The notes: a model not told the origin generated them from the sequence alone. A stretch of DNA of 64,000 bases from Methylobacterium sp. C25 (GCF_021352225.1 NZ_JAAUVI010000005.1:214687-278686); one strand, 5' to 3'. Positions 29,656-39,153 are shown, counted from the first letter of the stretch. Numbers and translations: made by a program.

Positions 29656-31445
29656 CCATCCGTCTCCATGCTCGCGCCCGGCGCGATCTCGCGTTCGCCG
29701 CGTTCGAGGATCCGTTCCAGCGCCTCGAGCCTGTCCGCCTCTGCCGGAGGCTTGTCCCAGCGGATGCGGCTGACGCGCGGGAAGCGCATCGCGACACCCG
29801 ATTTGTGCCGCGTCGAGCGCTGCACGCCCTCGAAAGCGATCTCCAGCACGAGGCCGGCCTCGCGGCCATAGGCCACTTCCCGCACCGGGCCGAAGCGCTT
29901 GGTGGTGTGGTTGCGGACGTAGCGATCGAGCTTCTGCAGCTCGGCATCGGTGAAGCCGTGATAGGCCTTGCCGACGGGCACCAGCTCCTCGCCCTCGTCC
30001 CCGTCGCGCCAGCAGCCGAAGGTGTAGTCCGAGTAGAAGGACGAGCGCTTCCCGTGCCCGCGCTGCGCGTACATCATCACCGCGTCGACGACGAAGGGCT
30101 CGCGCTTCCACTTCCACCACGGGCCCTTCGGGCGGCCCGGCTGATAGACGCTGTCGAGCCGCTTCAGCATCACGCCCTCGATCGCGTCGGCATCCGCGCC
30201 GGCCCCCGCCGAGGCCGGATCGGCCCGCGCCGTCGCGAGATCCTGCCAAGTCGCGAAGGGTACCAGCGGCGACAAGTCGACTCGCGCGTGGTCGAGCTTT
30301 TTTATGAGGTTTTCGAGTGCCTTGCGCCGCTCAGCGAACGGCAGCGCACGCAGATCCTCACCCCCGGCGGCAAGCAGGTCGTAGGCGCGCACATGCGCCG
30401 GAAATTCCTCCAGCAGCTTGCCCGTCACGGCCTTCCGGTTGAGCCGCTGCTGCAGCACGTTGAAGCTCTGCACGCGGCTCTCGCGCAGGATCAGCAACTC
30501 GCCATCGATGGCGCCCTCGAAGGTCACCGCCTCCGCGAGATCGGGAAACGCGCCGGTGATGTCCTCGCCCGTACGCGAATAGACTTTCGCGACTTGCCGC
30601 CCGTCCCGGTCGCGCCCGCCCGCGAGCTGAACGCGGATGCCGTCCCATTTCCACTCCGCCGAGAACTCGTCGGGCGCGAGCTTGTCGAGGTCCGCGTCCT
30701 CCTCGATCGGGTGCGAGAGCATCGGCGGCCGGAACGGGGCCGGATTCAGCGTCTCCGGCCGGTCGCCCCTGCCCTCGACCCAGGCGAACAGGCTCTCGTA
30801 GGGCGGCTCGAGCCCATGCCAGATCTCCTCGATCGCGTCCGGCTCATGAGCGCCGAGGGCGCCGAGGGCGGTCTTCGCGAGCCGCGCCGAGACGCCGACG
30901 CGCAGGTTGCCGGTGACGAGCTTCAACAGTGCCCAGCGGCCGGTCTCGTCGAGGGCATCGAGCCAACGGGCGAGGTGGCGGGGCAGATCTTTTTTCGCGA
31001 TGGTCGAGAGGGTTTCCACCACCTCGGCGAGGGTCGGGACGTCGGGGGGCGGGTTGTTGTGGCCGGGGCCAGCTCCCAGCCCTCTCCCTACCGCGGAGAT
31101 GCCGCTCCCCTCGCCCGAGCCGCTTTGCGGGCCACCCTCCCCTGCAGAGGGAGGGTTTGCAGGCGTCGCGCCAGCGGCCGGCCAGATCAACGCCACCGTC
31201 TCCGCGAGATCGCCCACATAGTTCCGCGACAGCCCGAACAGCACCGGATCGACCCGCTCCTCCGCGAGGACCCGGATCATCGCCGGCTTGGCCTCGCGAA
31301 AGCTCAGGTTCCCCGTCATCGCCGCGAGCGCGTAGCCCCGCTCCGGGTCGTGTGTGCTCGCAAAGAAATCCTTCAGCAGCCGCAGCTTGGCGTTGCGGCG
31401 GGGCTCGTAGGCGAGGCGGTCGAGGAGGTGCGCGAAGTCGTTCAC
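29652..31445 (-). CDS. ATP-dependent DNA ligase (cisplatin damage response type)
   Basis: A 597-residue ligase of the bacterial 'cisplatin damage response' family. After an N-terminal domain (DFAHLLDRLAYEPRRNAK) comes the nucleotidyltransferase core, with the adenylated lysine in EWKWDGIRVQ near residue 266, then IDGELLI (motif III), EGVMLKR (motif IV) and GPWWKWKREP (motif V). The OB-fold part ends with RFPRVSRIRWDKPP. The GTG start overlaps the exonuclease stop (GTGA). Residues about 97-128 are a Gly/Ser-rich insert encoded by a palindromic repeat-like sequence. It seals nicks with ATP, probably in repair. Confidence 0.94.
   Translation of the reverse strand: MNDFAHLLDRLAYEPRRNAKLRLLKDFFASTHDPERGYALAAMTGNLSFREAKPAMIRVLAEERVDPVLFGLSRNYVGDLAETVALIWPAAGATPANPPSAGEGGPQSGSGEGSGISAVGRGLGAGPGHNNPPPDVPTLAEVVETLSTIAKKDLPRHLARWLDALDETGRWALLKLVTGNLRVGVSARLAKTALGALGAHEPDAIEEIWHGLEPPYESLFAWVEGRGDRPETLNPAPFRPPMLSHPIEEDADLDKLAPDEFSAEWKWDGIRVQLAGGRDRDGRQVAKVYSRTGEDITGAFPDLAEAVTFEGAIDGELLILRESRVQSFNVLQQRLNRKAVTGKLLEEFPAHVRAYDLLAAGGEDLRALPFAERRKALENLIKKLDHARVDLSPLVPFATWQDLATARADPASAGAGADADAIEGVMLKRLDSVYQPGRPKGPWWKWKREPFVVDAVMMYAQRGHGKRSSFYSDYTFGCWRDGDEGEELVPVGKAYHGFTDAELQKLDRYVRNHTTKRFGPVREVAYGREAGLVLEIAFEGVQRSTRHKSGVAMRFPRVSRIRWDKPPAEADRLEALERILERGEREIAPGASMETDG
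31062..31160. repeat. Palindromic repeat-like element inside the ligase gene
   Basis: About 99 bases in frame within the ligase linker resemble dispersed intergenic palindromic elements of alphaproteobacteria. They contain the perfect inverted repeat ACCCTCCC-7 nt-GGGAGGGT (31134-31156) and further G/C palindromic pieces such as a CCCTCTCCC tract with CCGCGG. They encode low-complexity Gly/Ser/Glu residues unlike the rest of the protein. Boundaries are approximate. Confidence 0.55.
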
Positions 31446-32500
31446 GACGAGGCCTCCTCCATTCCCGGCTTCGCAGCAGGATCGGGCTCCGCCTCGCCGT
31501 CGTCGCCATAGCCCAGCAGATGCAGCGGCTTCGCCTTGATGCCCTGCGTGCCGCACCAATGCACGAGGGCGTCCTCCTGCCCGTGCGTCACCCAGACCTC
31601 CTCCGCGCCGATGTCGCGGATCGTCCGACAGAGGTCTGGCCAGTCCGAATGATCGGAGATCACCAGGGGCAGCTCGACGCCCTTCTGACGGGCGCGGGCA
31701 CGAACCCGCATCCAGCCCGAGGCGAAGGCGGCGACCGGGTCGGGAAACTTGCGCGCCCACAGATCCTGGATCGCGGAAGGCGGGCAGATCACGATGGCGC
31801 CAGTCAGGTCCTTGCGCTCGGCAGCGACGACCTTCGGCGTATCGCCGAGCGGGATACCCTCTCGCTTGTAGAGCTCGGTCAGCTTCTCCATGGCGCCGTG
31901 CAGGTGGATCGGCCGATCCCACCCCTCCTCGCGCAGGAGCGCCATCACGCGCTGCGCCTTGCCGAGCGCATAGGCGCCGACGATGTGGGCGCGCTCGGGA
32001 AACAGCGCGACCGAGTCGAGCAGCTTCCTCACCTCGCCGCGCGTATCGGGATGCACGAAGACCGGGAGGCCGAAGGTCGCCTCGGTGATGAAGACGTCGC
32101 AGGGAATGACCTCGAAGGGCAGGCAGGTCGGGTCGGGCGCACGCTTGTAGTCGCCGGACACGACGATGCGCTTGCCGTCCTTCTCGATGGCGATCTGCGC
32201 CGAACCGAGCACATGGCCGGCCGGAGCGAAGCGCACCGTCACGTCGCCGATCCGCATCGCCTCACCGAGGCGAGCCTCCTGCCGCGTCCGGCAAAAATCC
32301 TCTCCGTAGCGCACGGCCATGATGCGCAGCGTCTCTGCCGTGCCGAGGACGTGCCCATGCCCGGAGCGGGCATGGTCGGCATGGCCATGGGTGATCAGCG
32401 CGCGCTCGACGGGCCAGGTCGGGTCGACGTGGAAGCGGCCGAGCGGGCAATACAGGCCCTCTCGCGTCAGGCTCAGCAATTCGGAGGCGCTGATCGGCAT
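31442..32500 (-). CDS. Ligase-associated DNA exonuclease (metallo-beta-lactamase/beta-CASP fold)
   Basis: A 352-residue nuclease of the family found beside 'cisplatin' ligases. The metal motif THGHADHARSG (HxHxDH) lies near residue 38, followed by APAGHVLGSAQI and VVSGDYKRAPDPTC. PLVISDHSDWPDL and VWVTHGQEDALV supply later His/Asp residues. The ATG at 32500 (MPISASELL) gives the usual length. It is the first gene of the operon. Its start is 51 bases from the divergent methyltransferase gene. The usual helicase and PdeM endonuclease partners are not adjacent. Confidence 0.92.
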   Translation of the reverse strand: MPISASELLSLTREGLYCPLGRFHVDPTWPVERALITHGHADHARSGHGHVLGTAETLRIMAVRYGEDFCRTRQEARLGEAMRIGDVTVRFAPAGHVLGSAQIAIEKDGKRIVVSGDYKRAPDPTCLPFEVIPCDVFITEATFGLPVFVHPDTRGEVRKLLDSVALFPERAHIVGAYALGKAQRVMALLREEGWDRPIHLHGAMEKLTELYKREGIPLGDTPKVVAAERKDLTGAIVICPPSAIQDLWARKFPDPVAAFASGWMRVRARARQKGVELPLVISDHSDWPDLCRTIRDIGAEEVWVTHGQEDALVHWCGTQGIKAKPLHLLGYGDDGEAEPDPAAKPGMEEASS

Positions 32501-32550
32501 CAGGAGGGATATAGGAGCGGCCCAGAACTCCGCATCCAGTCCCAGACACC

Positions 32551-33489
32551 ATGTCCCGCCAACGATCCTCCGGAGACCTCCTCGCCGACCGCCGCTACGC
32601 CTATGCCGAAGCCTGCCTGGCCGAGGGAGATGCCGAGGGGGCTGCCGAGATGGCCGAGCAGGCACTCGAAATCGCGCCGCTCTATGCCCCGGCGTGGTTT
32701 CTGCTCGGGCGGGCTCGGGAGGCCCGTTTCTTCGCGTCCAGCGAAGAGCGAGACGAACAGGCCGCCCGCGCGGCCTACGCCAAGGCGCTCGACATCGACC
32801 CCGGCGACACGCTCGGCGCACGTCTCCACCTCGCCGGGCTCGGCAGCGGCGATGCACTGGCCGCGATCACGCCGGCTTATGTGCGTGCGCTGTTCGATGG
32901 CTACGCGCCGCGCTTCGAGAAGCATCTCGTCGGCGACCTGCACTATCGCGGCCCCGAGCTGATCATGGCGGCGCTCGACGCGCTGCCGGATACCCCTGCC
33001 CGGTTCGAAACGGTGCTCGATCTCGGCTGCGGCACCGGCCTGATGGGTCGGGCGCTGGCCGGCCGGGTCGGGCAGCTTGCCGGGGTCGACCTGTCGCCGG
33101 CGATGCTCGCCCTTGCGCGACGGACGGGGCTCTATGCTCGGCTCGCCGAGGGCGAGCTGACGAGCTTCCTCTCAGAGGAAGCCCCGGCGAGTGCCGACCT
33201 CGTCATCGCGGCCGACGTGCTGATCTATTTGCCCAGTCTGGTCCCGGTCTTCACGGCCATCGAGCGCGTCATCCGGGCCGGAGCTCTGGCGGTCGTCTCC
33301 ATCCAATCTCACGACGGCGAAGGCGTGGTCCTCGGGGCCGACGGGCGCTTCGCACATGGAAACGCCCATCTTCGCGCGGCAGCCGAACGGTCGCGTCTCG
33401 ATCTGGTCGCCATGCCGGAGGCGGGAATTCGCCGGCAGCGGGGCGAGGAGGTCCCGGGTCGCATCGCGATCCTGCGCAAGCCGCGCTGA
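32551..33489 (+). CDS. TPR-containing SAM-dependent methyltransferase
   Basis: A 312-residue class I methyltransferase with an N-terminal TPR-like pair (about residues 10-90: YAYAEACLAEGDAEGAAEMA, then ALEIAPLYAPAWFLLGRA). The SAM-binding motif VLDLGCGTGLMGRALAG lies near residue 152. GVDLSPAMLALARRTGLY and ADLVIAADVLIYLPSL are motifs II and IV. The RFEKHLVGDLHYRGP segment before the SAM fold is typical of this TPR-methyltransferase group. The substrate is unknown. It is divergent from the exonuclease-ligase operon and shares a 50-base control region with it. Confidence 0.88.
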   Translation: MSRQRSSGDLLADRRYAYAEACLAEGDAEGAAEMAEQALEIAPLYAPAWFLLGRAREARFFASSEERDEQAARAAYAKALDIDPGDTLGARLHLAGLGSGDALAAITPAYVRALFDGYAPRFEKHLVGDLHYRGPELIMAALDALPDTPARFETVLDLGCGTGLMGRALAGRVGQLAGVDLSPAMLALARRTGLYARLAEGELTSFLSEEAPASADLVIAADVLIYLPSLVPVFTAIERVIRAGALAVVSIQSHDGEGVVLGADGRFAHGNAHLRAAAERSRLDLVAMPEAGIRRQRGEEVPGRIAILRKPR

Positions 33490-33514
33490 TTGGATAGCGC
33501 TCCGAGCGGGACCC

Positions 33515-33937
33515 TCAGTCTCCGCCCGTGTCGCCGCGCAAACGCTTGACCGCGCCGCGCCGGCTCTTGGTTTCGAGCCGACGCGTCTTCGAGGCGAGTG
33601 TCGGCCTCGTCGCGCGCCGTGGCTTCGGTGGCACCGCAGCCTCGGCGACGAGAGCGGCGAGGCGTTCGCGGGCATCGGCCCGGTTGCGCTCCTGGGTGCG
33701 GTGCTGACGGGCGTCGATCACGAGGACGCCGTCATCGGTGAGCCGGCGGCCGGCGAGCTTCATGAGCCTGATGGCGACGGCGTTCGGCAGTGAGGGCGAG
33801 CGGCGTACATCGAAGCGGAGCTGCACCGCGCTCGCCACCTTGTTGACGTTCTGGCCGCCGGGCCCGGAGGCGCGCACAAAGCTCTCTTCGAGTTCTGCCT
33901 CGTCGATGGCGATCTGCGGCGTGCATTGGAGCGCCAT
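33515..33937 (-). CDS. arfB: Alternative ribosome-rescue factor ArfB (peptidyl-tRNA hydrolase)
   Basis: A 140-residue class-I-release-factor-like protein that frees stalled ribosomes without a stop codon. The catalytic GGQ is in ASGPGGQNVNKVAS at about residues 22-35, and the basic C-terminal tail that sits in the empty mRNA channel is present (KPRRATRPTLASKTRRLETK). Codon-recognition domains of true release factors are absent. It is 10 bases from the end of bolA on the same strand, so the two may be cotranscribed. Confidence 0.94.
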   Translation of the reverse strand: MALQCTPQIAIDEAELEESFVRASGPGGQNVNKVASAVQLRFDVRRSPSLPNAVAIRLMKLAGRRLTDDGVLVIDARQHRTQERNRADARERLAALVAEAAVPPKPRRATRPTLASKTRRLETKSRRGAVKRLRGDTGGD

Positions 33938-33947
33938 CGGAACGACG

Positions 33948-34232
33948 TCAGCCGGCTTCGGACGGGGTGCGGGCCTTGAGGGCGAGCGCGTGCAAACCTC
34001 GTTCGAAGGCGGGCGCGAGCATGCCGTTCACGAGGCGATGGCGCTCGACCCGGCTCTTCCCTTCGAAGGCGGTCGAGACCACATCCACCCTGTAATGCGT
34101 TTCGCCACCGGGCCGTGCGCCCGAATGGCCCGCATGCAGGTGGGACTCGTCGACCACGTCGAGATGCGTCGGCGAGAGCTGGGCCTGCAGCGTCTGCCCG
34201 ATCCAGTCCTTCAGCGTGCCTTGGCCGCTCAT
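33948..34232 (-). CDS. bolA: BolA family protein
   Basis: A 94-residue BolA-like protein, related to partners of monothiol glutaredoxins in iron-sulfur handling and regulation. LDVVDESHLHAGHSGARPGG and ETHYRVDVVSTAFEGKSRVE are family core segments, and the conserved His in FEGKSRVERHRLV is present. The second ATG at 34232 is chosen since GGAG then stands six bases before it. Three candidate starts (GTG, ATG, ATG) lie within 12 bases. It lies upstream of arfB and is divergent from the J-domain gene. Confidence 0.93.
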   Translation of the reverse strand: MSGQGTLKDWIGQTLQAQLSPTHLDVVDESHLHAGHSGARPGGETHYRVDVVSTAFEGKSRVERHRLVNGMLAPAFERGLHALALKARTPSEAG

Positions 34233-34352
34233 CATCGTCTCCACTCGTGTCCGACTGGCCGGCGGTGCGGGTCGTCAAGCCCGAAACCACGCATGCGTCA
34301 TCAGGCCCGTCGGACTTGTGTCTCCGGTCCACCCCCTCATAATCGGGTCGTC

Positions 34353-35012
34353 ATGGATCTCAACTCGCCGCTGTTCGACAGCATCCGCATCAAGCCCAAA
34401 TGTGACGACCCGAAAGCCGGTTCGGGCAAGGGCGGCGCGGATCAGAGCGCGGCCGCCGATGCGCTCTGCGAGGCGCCCGGCTGCACGCATCCGGGCCTCT
34501 ATCGTGCTCCCAAGGGCCGCAAGCAGGAGGGGCAATATCACCGCTTCTGCATCGATCACGTGCGCGCCTACAACGCCGCCTACAACTACTTCGACGGCAT
34601 GAACGACGACGCCGTCCAGGCTTTCCAGAAGGACGCGATCATCGGTCATCGTCCGACCTGGGCGATGGGATCTGGCACCGCAGAGCCGCGCAAGCGTCGC
34701 CGCGATGCGCAGCCCGAGCGCGACTGGGCCTATGCCGATCCACTCGGCGTGCTGCGTGCGGCCGGCATCGGCGGCAACGAGCGCAAGGCGGCCCCCGAGC
34801 CGAAGAAGCCGCGATACTCCTCGGCGGTCCGCAAGGCCCTCGATGTGCTCGGGCTCGACGAGAACGCGGATACGGCAGCGATCAAGGCCCAATACAAGGT
34901 GCTGGTGAAGCGCTTCCATCCGGACGCCAATGGCGGCGATCGCTCCTTCGAGGACCGCCTGCGCGACATCATCCGCGCCCATGACGTGCTCCGCGGCGCC
35001 AACCTCTGCTGA
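34353..35012 (+). CDS. J-domain protein with N-terminal cysteine motif, next to cobST
   Basis: A 219-residue protein. A C-terminal J domain (about residues 160-215) has the HPD tripeptide in LVKRFHPDANGGDRSFEDR, so it should stimulate a DnaK-type chaperone. The middle is basic and variable. Near residues 38-75 a Cys/His set (CEAPGCTHPGLY, then YHRFCIDHVRAYN) may bind zinc. It precedes cobS by 204 bases, a neighbourhood seen in related bacteria, which hints at a role with the cobaltochelatase AAA+ complex. That link is inference. Confidence 0.85.
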   Translation: MDLNSPLFDSIRIKPKCDDPKAGSGKGGADQSAAADALCEAPGCTHPGLYRAPKGRKQEGQYHRFCIDHVRAYNAAYNYFDGMNDDAVQAFQKDAIIGHRPTWAMGSGTAEPRKRRRDAQPERDWAYADPLGVLRAAGIGGNERKAAPEPKKPRYSSAVRKALDVLGLDENADTAAIKAQYKVLVKRFHPDANGGDRSFEDRLRDIIRAHDVLRGANLC

Positions 35013-35216
35013 GTGAGGGCCGCGTCCACGGCATGAAGGATGCTACCCGACAGGGGGCGGCAATCGCGTCGTTCAGAACTATATCCGGCCGGCCCCCTTG
35101 GCGGTTGCCGGACCCGGCGACTAAGGAAGGCGTCGGCATTCCGTCCTGCGGCCCGTTCCCGAGCCGGTCGCAAGCCAGCGATCCACGCGGGCGCACGCGC
35201 CCCGAAGAGGCCATTC

Positions 35217-36200
35217 ATGCTTTCTGACGACACCTACGCCTCGCTCCCCGACCGGGAAGTCTCCGTCCGCGAGGCCTTCGGGATCGATCTCGACCTCAAG
35301 GTGCCGGCCTTCTCCGAGGCCGACGAGCACGTGCCGGATCGCGACCCCGACTACATTTTCGACCGCGAGACCACGCTCTCGATCCTGGCCGGTTTCGCCA
35401 AGAACCGCCGCGTCATGGTCACCGGCTATCACGGCACCGGCAAGTCGACCCATATCGAGCAGGTCGCCTCGCGGCTGAACTGGCCCTGCGTGCGCGTGAA
35501 CCTCGACAGCCACATCTCGCGCATCGACCTCGTCGGCAAGGATGCGATCGTCCTGAAGGACGGCAAGCAGGTCACCGCCTTCCAGGACGGCATCCTGCCA
35601 TGGGCGCTGCAGAACAACGTCGCACTGGTCTTCGACGAGTACGATGCAGGCCGCCCGGACGTGATGTTCGTGATCCAGCGCGTGCTGGAGGTCTCCGGCC
35701 GCCTGACCCTGCTCGACCAGAAGCGGGTCATCCGCCCTCACCCGGCCTTCCGTCTGTTCGCCACCGCCAACACGGTGGGCCTCGGCGATACGTCGGGCCT
35801 CTATCACGGCACGCAGCAGATCAATCAGGGCCAGATGGACCGCTGGTCGATCGTGACCACGCTGAACTACCTGCCGCATGACCGCGAGGTGGACATCATC
35901 CTCTCCAAGGCCACGCATTACCGCAACGAGCAGGGCAAGGACCTGGTCAACCGGATGGTGCGGGTGGCGGATCTCACCCGCAACGCCTTCATCAACGGCG
36001 ACCTTTCCACGGTGATGAGCCCGCGTACGGTGATCACCTGGGCCGAGAACTCCGACATCTTCAAGGATATCGGCTTCGCCTTCCGCGTCACCTTCCTGAA
36101 CAAGTGCGACGAGCTCGAGCGCCCGCTGGTCGCCGAGTTCTATCAGCGCGCCTTCGGCAAGGAGCTGCCGGAGAGCGCGGTGAACGTGGCCCTGAGCTGA
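35217..36200 (+). CDS. cobS: Cobaltochelatase subunit CobS (AAA+)
   Basis: A 327-residue AAA+ ATPase of the CobN-CobS-CobT complex, which inserts cobalt into hydrogenobyrinic acid diamide in the aerobic B12 pathway. Walker [19 protein letters not shown] is near residue 70, Walker [16 protein letters not shown] near residue 138, and sensor elements follow ([19 protein letters not shown]). The ATG at 35217 gives the standard beginning. cobT follows after 13 bases. The large subunit cobN is not in the window. Confidence 0.96.
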   Translation: MLSDDTYASLPDREVSVREAFGIDLDLKVPAFSEADEHVPDRDPDYIFDRETTLSILAGFAKNRRVMVTGYHGTGKSTHIEQVASRLNWPCVRVNLDSHISRIDLVGKDAIVLKDGKQVTAFQDGILPWALQNNVALVFDEYDAGRPDVMFVIQRVLEVSGRLTLLDQKRVIRPHPAFRLFATANTVGLGDTSGLYHGTQQINQGQMDRWSIVTTLNYLPHDREVDIILSKATHYRNEQGKDLVNRMVRVADLTRNAFINGDLSTVMSPRTVITWAENSDIFKDIGFAFRVTFLNKCDELERPLVAEFYQRAFGKELPESAVNVALS

Positions 36201-36213
36201 CGGACGCGCCCGC

Positions 36214-38151
36214 TTGTCAATTCCCAACCGCAGCAAGGTCGCCGCCACCCGCGAGCCCGTCGCGGAGCCGCTGAAGCGCTCCGTGGCCGGCTGCCTGCGG
36301 GCGATCGCACGTCGGTCGGAGATCGAGGTCACCTACGCCAGCGACCGCCCTGCCCTGCTCGGTGACAAGGCGCGTCTGCCGGAGCCGGCCCGCAAGCTAA
36401 CGCCCGAGGACGTCGCGGTTCTGCGCGGCCATTCGGATTCGATGGCCCTGCGCCTCGGTTGCCATGACGCCGGCGTGCACCGTCGCCTGGCGCCGGAGAA
36501 TGCGCAGGCCCGCTCGGTGTTCGATGCCGTCGAACAGGCCCGCGTCGAGGCGATCGGCTCGCGCCGCATGGCCGGCGTCGCCTCCAATATCACCGCGATG
36601 CTGGAGGACCGCTACCACCGCGGCGGCCGCTACGAGGACATCACCGACCGGGCCGATGCGCCGATGGAGGATGCCGTCGCGCTGATGGTGCGCGAGCGCC
36701 TGACCGGCCAGCGCCCTCCCGCCGCTGCGCGAAAGATCGTCGACCTCTGGCGTGAGCATATCGAGGAGAAGGCCGGCAAGAACCTCGACGGCCTGATCGG
36801 TTCGCTTGAGAACCAGCGCGCCTTCGCGCGCTCGGTGCGCGATCTCCTGACCTCCCTCGACATGGCGGACGAGACGCCGTTCGATCCTGAGGACGACGAG
36901 AACGAGGACGAGTCCGAGAGCCAGGACGACGAGCAGCAGCCAAACAGCGGCGAGGCCGAGGAGCAGTCGCAGGGCGACCGCGCCGAGATCGAGGTCACGG
37001 AAGAAGAGGCCGAGGATCTCGACGAGGGGGCCACCGAATCGGCCGATGCTCCCTCGGGCGAGCTGCCTGACGATGCCGACGATGCCGATTCGGAACAGGC
37101 TTCGGAGAATTCACGGCCGCCGACGCCGCGCCCCAACCAAGTCATCGGGCCCGAGTACAAGGTCTACAATCCGCGCTTCGACGAGGAGGTCCACGCCGAG
37201 GATCTCTGCGACGCCGAGGAACTGTCGCGGCTGCGCTCCTATCTCGACAAGCAGCTCGCTCATCTGCAGGGCGTGGTCGGCCGGCTCGCCAACCGCTTGC
37301 AGCGCCGTCTGCTCGCGCAGCAGAATCGTGCCTGGGACTTCGACCTCGAAGAGGGCCAGCTCGATCCGGCACGTCTGGTGCGCGTGGTCATGGATCCGTT
37401 CCAGCCTCTCTCTTTCAAGCAGGAGAAGGACACCAATTTCCGCGATACCGTCGTCACACTGCTGCTCGACAATTCGGGCTCGATGCGCGGCCGGCCGATC
37501 ACGGTGGCGGCGACCTGCGCCGACATCCTGGCGCGCACGCTGGAGCGCTGCGGCGTCAAGGTCGAGATCCTCGGCTTCACGACGCGGGCCTGGAAGGGTG
37601 GTCAGTCGCGGGAAGCTTGGCTCTCCAACGGCAAGCCGTCCTCGCCGGGCCGCCTGAACGACCTGCGTCACATCATCTACAAGCCCGCCGACGCGCCCTG
37701 GCGGCGCGCGCGGAAGAATCTCGGGCTGATGATGCGCGAGGGTCTCCTGAAGGAGAACATCGACGGCGAGGCGCTCGATTGGGCGCACAAGCGGCTGCTC
37801 GCCCGGCCCGAGCAGCGCAAGATCCTGATGGTGATCTCCGACGGTGCGCCGGTCGACGATTCGACGCTGTCGGTGAACCCCGGCAACTACCTCGAACGGC
37901 ACCTGCGCTGGATGATCGAGGAGATCGAGACGCGCTCGCCGGTCGAACTCCTCGCCATCGGCATCGGCCACGACGTCACCCGGTACTACCGCCGTGCCGT
38001 CACGATCATCGATGCCGAGGAACTCGGCGGTGCGATGACTGAGAAGCTGGCGGAGCTGTTCGAGGAAGATGCGCGGGTGGCCCCGGCACGGCCGGCGCCG
38101 CGCAGGGCGCCGACGAGAATCGAGGCGACGCGAGTGTCCGGCGCGCGATGA
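36214..38151 (+). CDS. cobT: Cobaltochelatase subunit CobT
   Basis: A 645-residue partner of CobS. It has an N-terminal helical region, a long acidic linker (about residues 225-305, rich in Asp/Glu/Ser), and a C-terminal von Willebrand A-like domain. The metal-dependent adhesion site [14 protein letters not shown] lies near residue 417. [16 protein letters not shown] and [17 protein letters not shown] complete the domain. The start is a TTG 13 bases after cobS, and coupling to cobS translation is likely. The length is normal for alphaproteobacterial CobT. Confidence 0.96.
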   Translation: MSIPNRSKVAATREPVAEPLKRSVAGCLRAIARRSEIEVTYASDRPALLGDKARLPEPARKLTPEDVAVLRGHSDSMALRLGCHDAGVHRRLAPENAQARSVFDAVEQARVEAIGSRRMAGVASNITAMLEDRYHRGGRYEDITDRADAPMEDAVALMVRERLTGQRPPAAARKIVDLWREHIEEKAGKNLDGLIGSLENQRAFARSVRDLLTSLDMADETPFDPEDDENEDESESQDDEQQPNSGEAEEQSQGDRAEIEVTEEEAEDLDEGATESADAPSGELPDDADDADSEQASENSRPPTPRPNQVIGPEYKVYNPRFDEEVHAEDLCDAEELSRLRSYLDKQLAHLQGVVGRLANRLQRRLLAQQNRAWDFDLEEGQLDPARLVRVVMDPFQPLSFKQEKDTNFRDTVVTLLLDNSGSMRGRPITVAATCADILARTLERCGVKVEILGFTTRAWKGGQSREAWLSNGKPSSPGRLNDLRHIIYKPADAPWRRARKNLGLMMREGLLKENIDGEALDWAHKRLLARPEQRKILMVISDGAPVDDSTLSVNPGNYLERHLRWMIEEIETRSPVELLAIGIGHDVTRYYRRAVTIIDAEELGGAMTEKLAELFEEDARVAPARPAPRRAPTRIEATRVSGAR

Positions 38152-38223
38152 GCGAAGTGCGTCCGGCCGCTTGGCCGCGCCGGCCGCATGGACTTCTGCT
38201 GAACCCGTATCGCTGATCGCGGC

Positions 38224-39153
38224 TCAGGCGCGCCCGAGCACCAGCAACCAGCCCACGGTCGTCGCAGCTCCAGCGATCGTCGAGACGAGGAGCGAGGCGG
38301 CGATGACGCCCTGCTCGGTCCGATAGCGGGCGGCCAGAAGGTACGAGTTGATTCCCACCGGCATCGCCGCGAACAGCACGGCCACGCCCGCATAAGCCGG
38401 CGGCATCGTGAAGACGTGGAAGGCGAGCACGTAGACGGCGAAGGGGTGCATCCCGAGCTTCAGCGCCGCGATGATGCTGGCGCCCGGCAGGTCGTGGAGC
38501 ACGCGGTAGCGTCTCAGGGCGGCCCCCAGCGCGATCAGCGCGCAGGTCGAGGCCGTGCTGCCGATGTCTGTGAGCAGGGTCTTGACCATCCCGCTCGGCA
38601 TGATGCCGAACACCTTCATGGCCATGCCGGTCAGCAGCGCCAGGAAGATCGGATTCTTGATGAGGACGAGGCCGAGCCCCTTGATCCGGTCCGCGAGGGA
38701 GCGGTTGCCATCCGACTCGATCAGGAAAGTCGCCGCTCCCATCATCAGCGGCAGGTGCACGGCGAGCAGCATGAAGAGCGGGAAAGCGCCATCCTCGCCA
38801 TAGGCCTGCAGGATCATCGGAACGCCGACGAAGATCGTGTTCGACTGGCTCGCTGCGAAGCCGTGCAGGATCGCGCCGCGCCGGTCGACGCCCTCTCGCC
38901 GAATGCCGATGAAGGAGGCGATGGCCCAGGCGACCGCCACTCCGCCGAAATAGCTGAACCAGTAGCCCCAGGCAATCTCGCCGTTCATGCCGGGGCGCGT
39001 CAGCGTTGTGATGATCAGCGCGGGAATCGCGATCGCGAAAACGTATTCCGACAGCCCCTCGCTGACGCGGTCGGAGAGCACCTTGGTGAGGGCGGCAAGC
39101 CAGCCGATCATCACGAGGCCGAAGATCGGGATGACGAGCGTCAGCGCGGTCAT
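38224..39153 (-). CDS. AEC family transporter
   Basis: A 309-residue membrane protein with about ten helices in the auxin efflux carrier (AEC) fold. The two inverted halves can be seen as VIPIFGLVMIGWLAALTKVL with AIAIPALIITTLTRPG, and the second set with NPIFLALLTGMAMKVFGI and CALIALGAAL. The helix-break segment QSNTIFVGVPMILQAYG is typical. Bacterial AEC proteins export or import carboxylates such as malate, but the substrate cannot be assigned. It converges on cobT with a 72-base gap. Confidence 0.88.
   Translation of the reverse strand: MTALTLVIPIFGLVMIGWLAALTKVLSDRVSEGLSEYVFAIAIPALIITTLTRPGMNGEIAWGYWFSYFGGVAVAWAIASFIGIRREGVDRRGAILHGFAASQSNTIFVGVPMILQAYGEDGAFPLFMLLAVHLPLMMGAATFLIESDGNRSLADRIKGLGLVLIKNPIFLALLTGMAMKVFGIMPSGMVKTLLTDIGSTASTCALIALGAALRRYRVLHDLPGASIIAALKLGMHPFAVYVLAFHVFTMPPAYAGVAVLFAAMPVGINSYLLAARYRTEQGVIAASLLVSTIAGAATTVGWLLVLGRA

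Noticed and set aside
36880..37130. Acidic repeat-like stretch in cobT considered as an inserted element
   Set aside because: A long acidic linker is normal in CobT proteins of this class.
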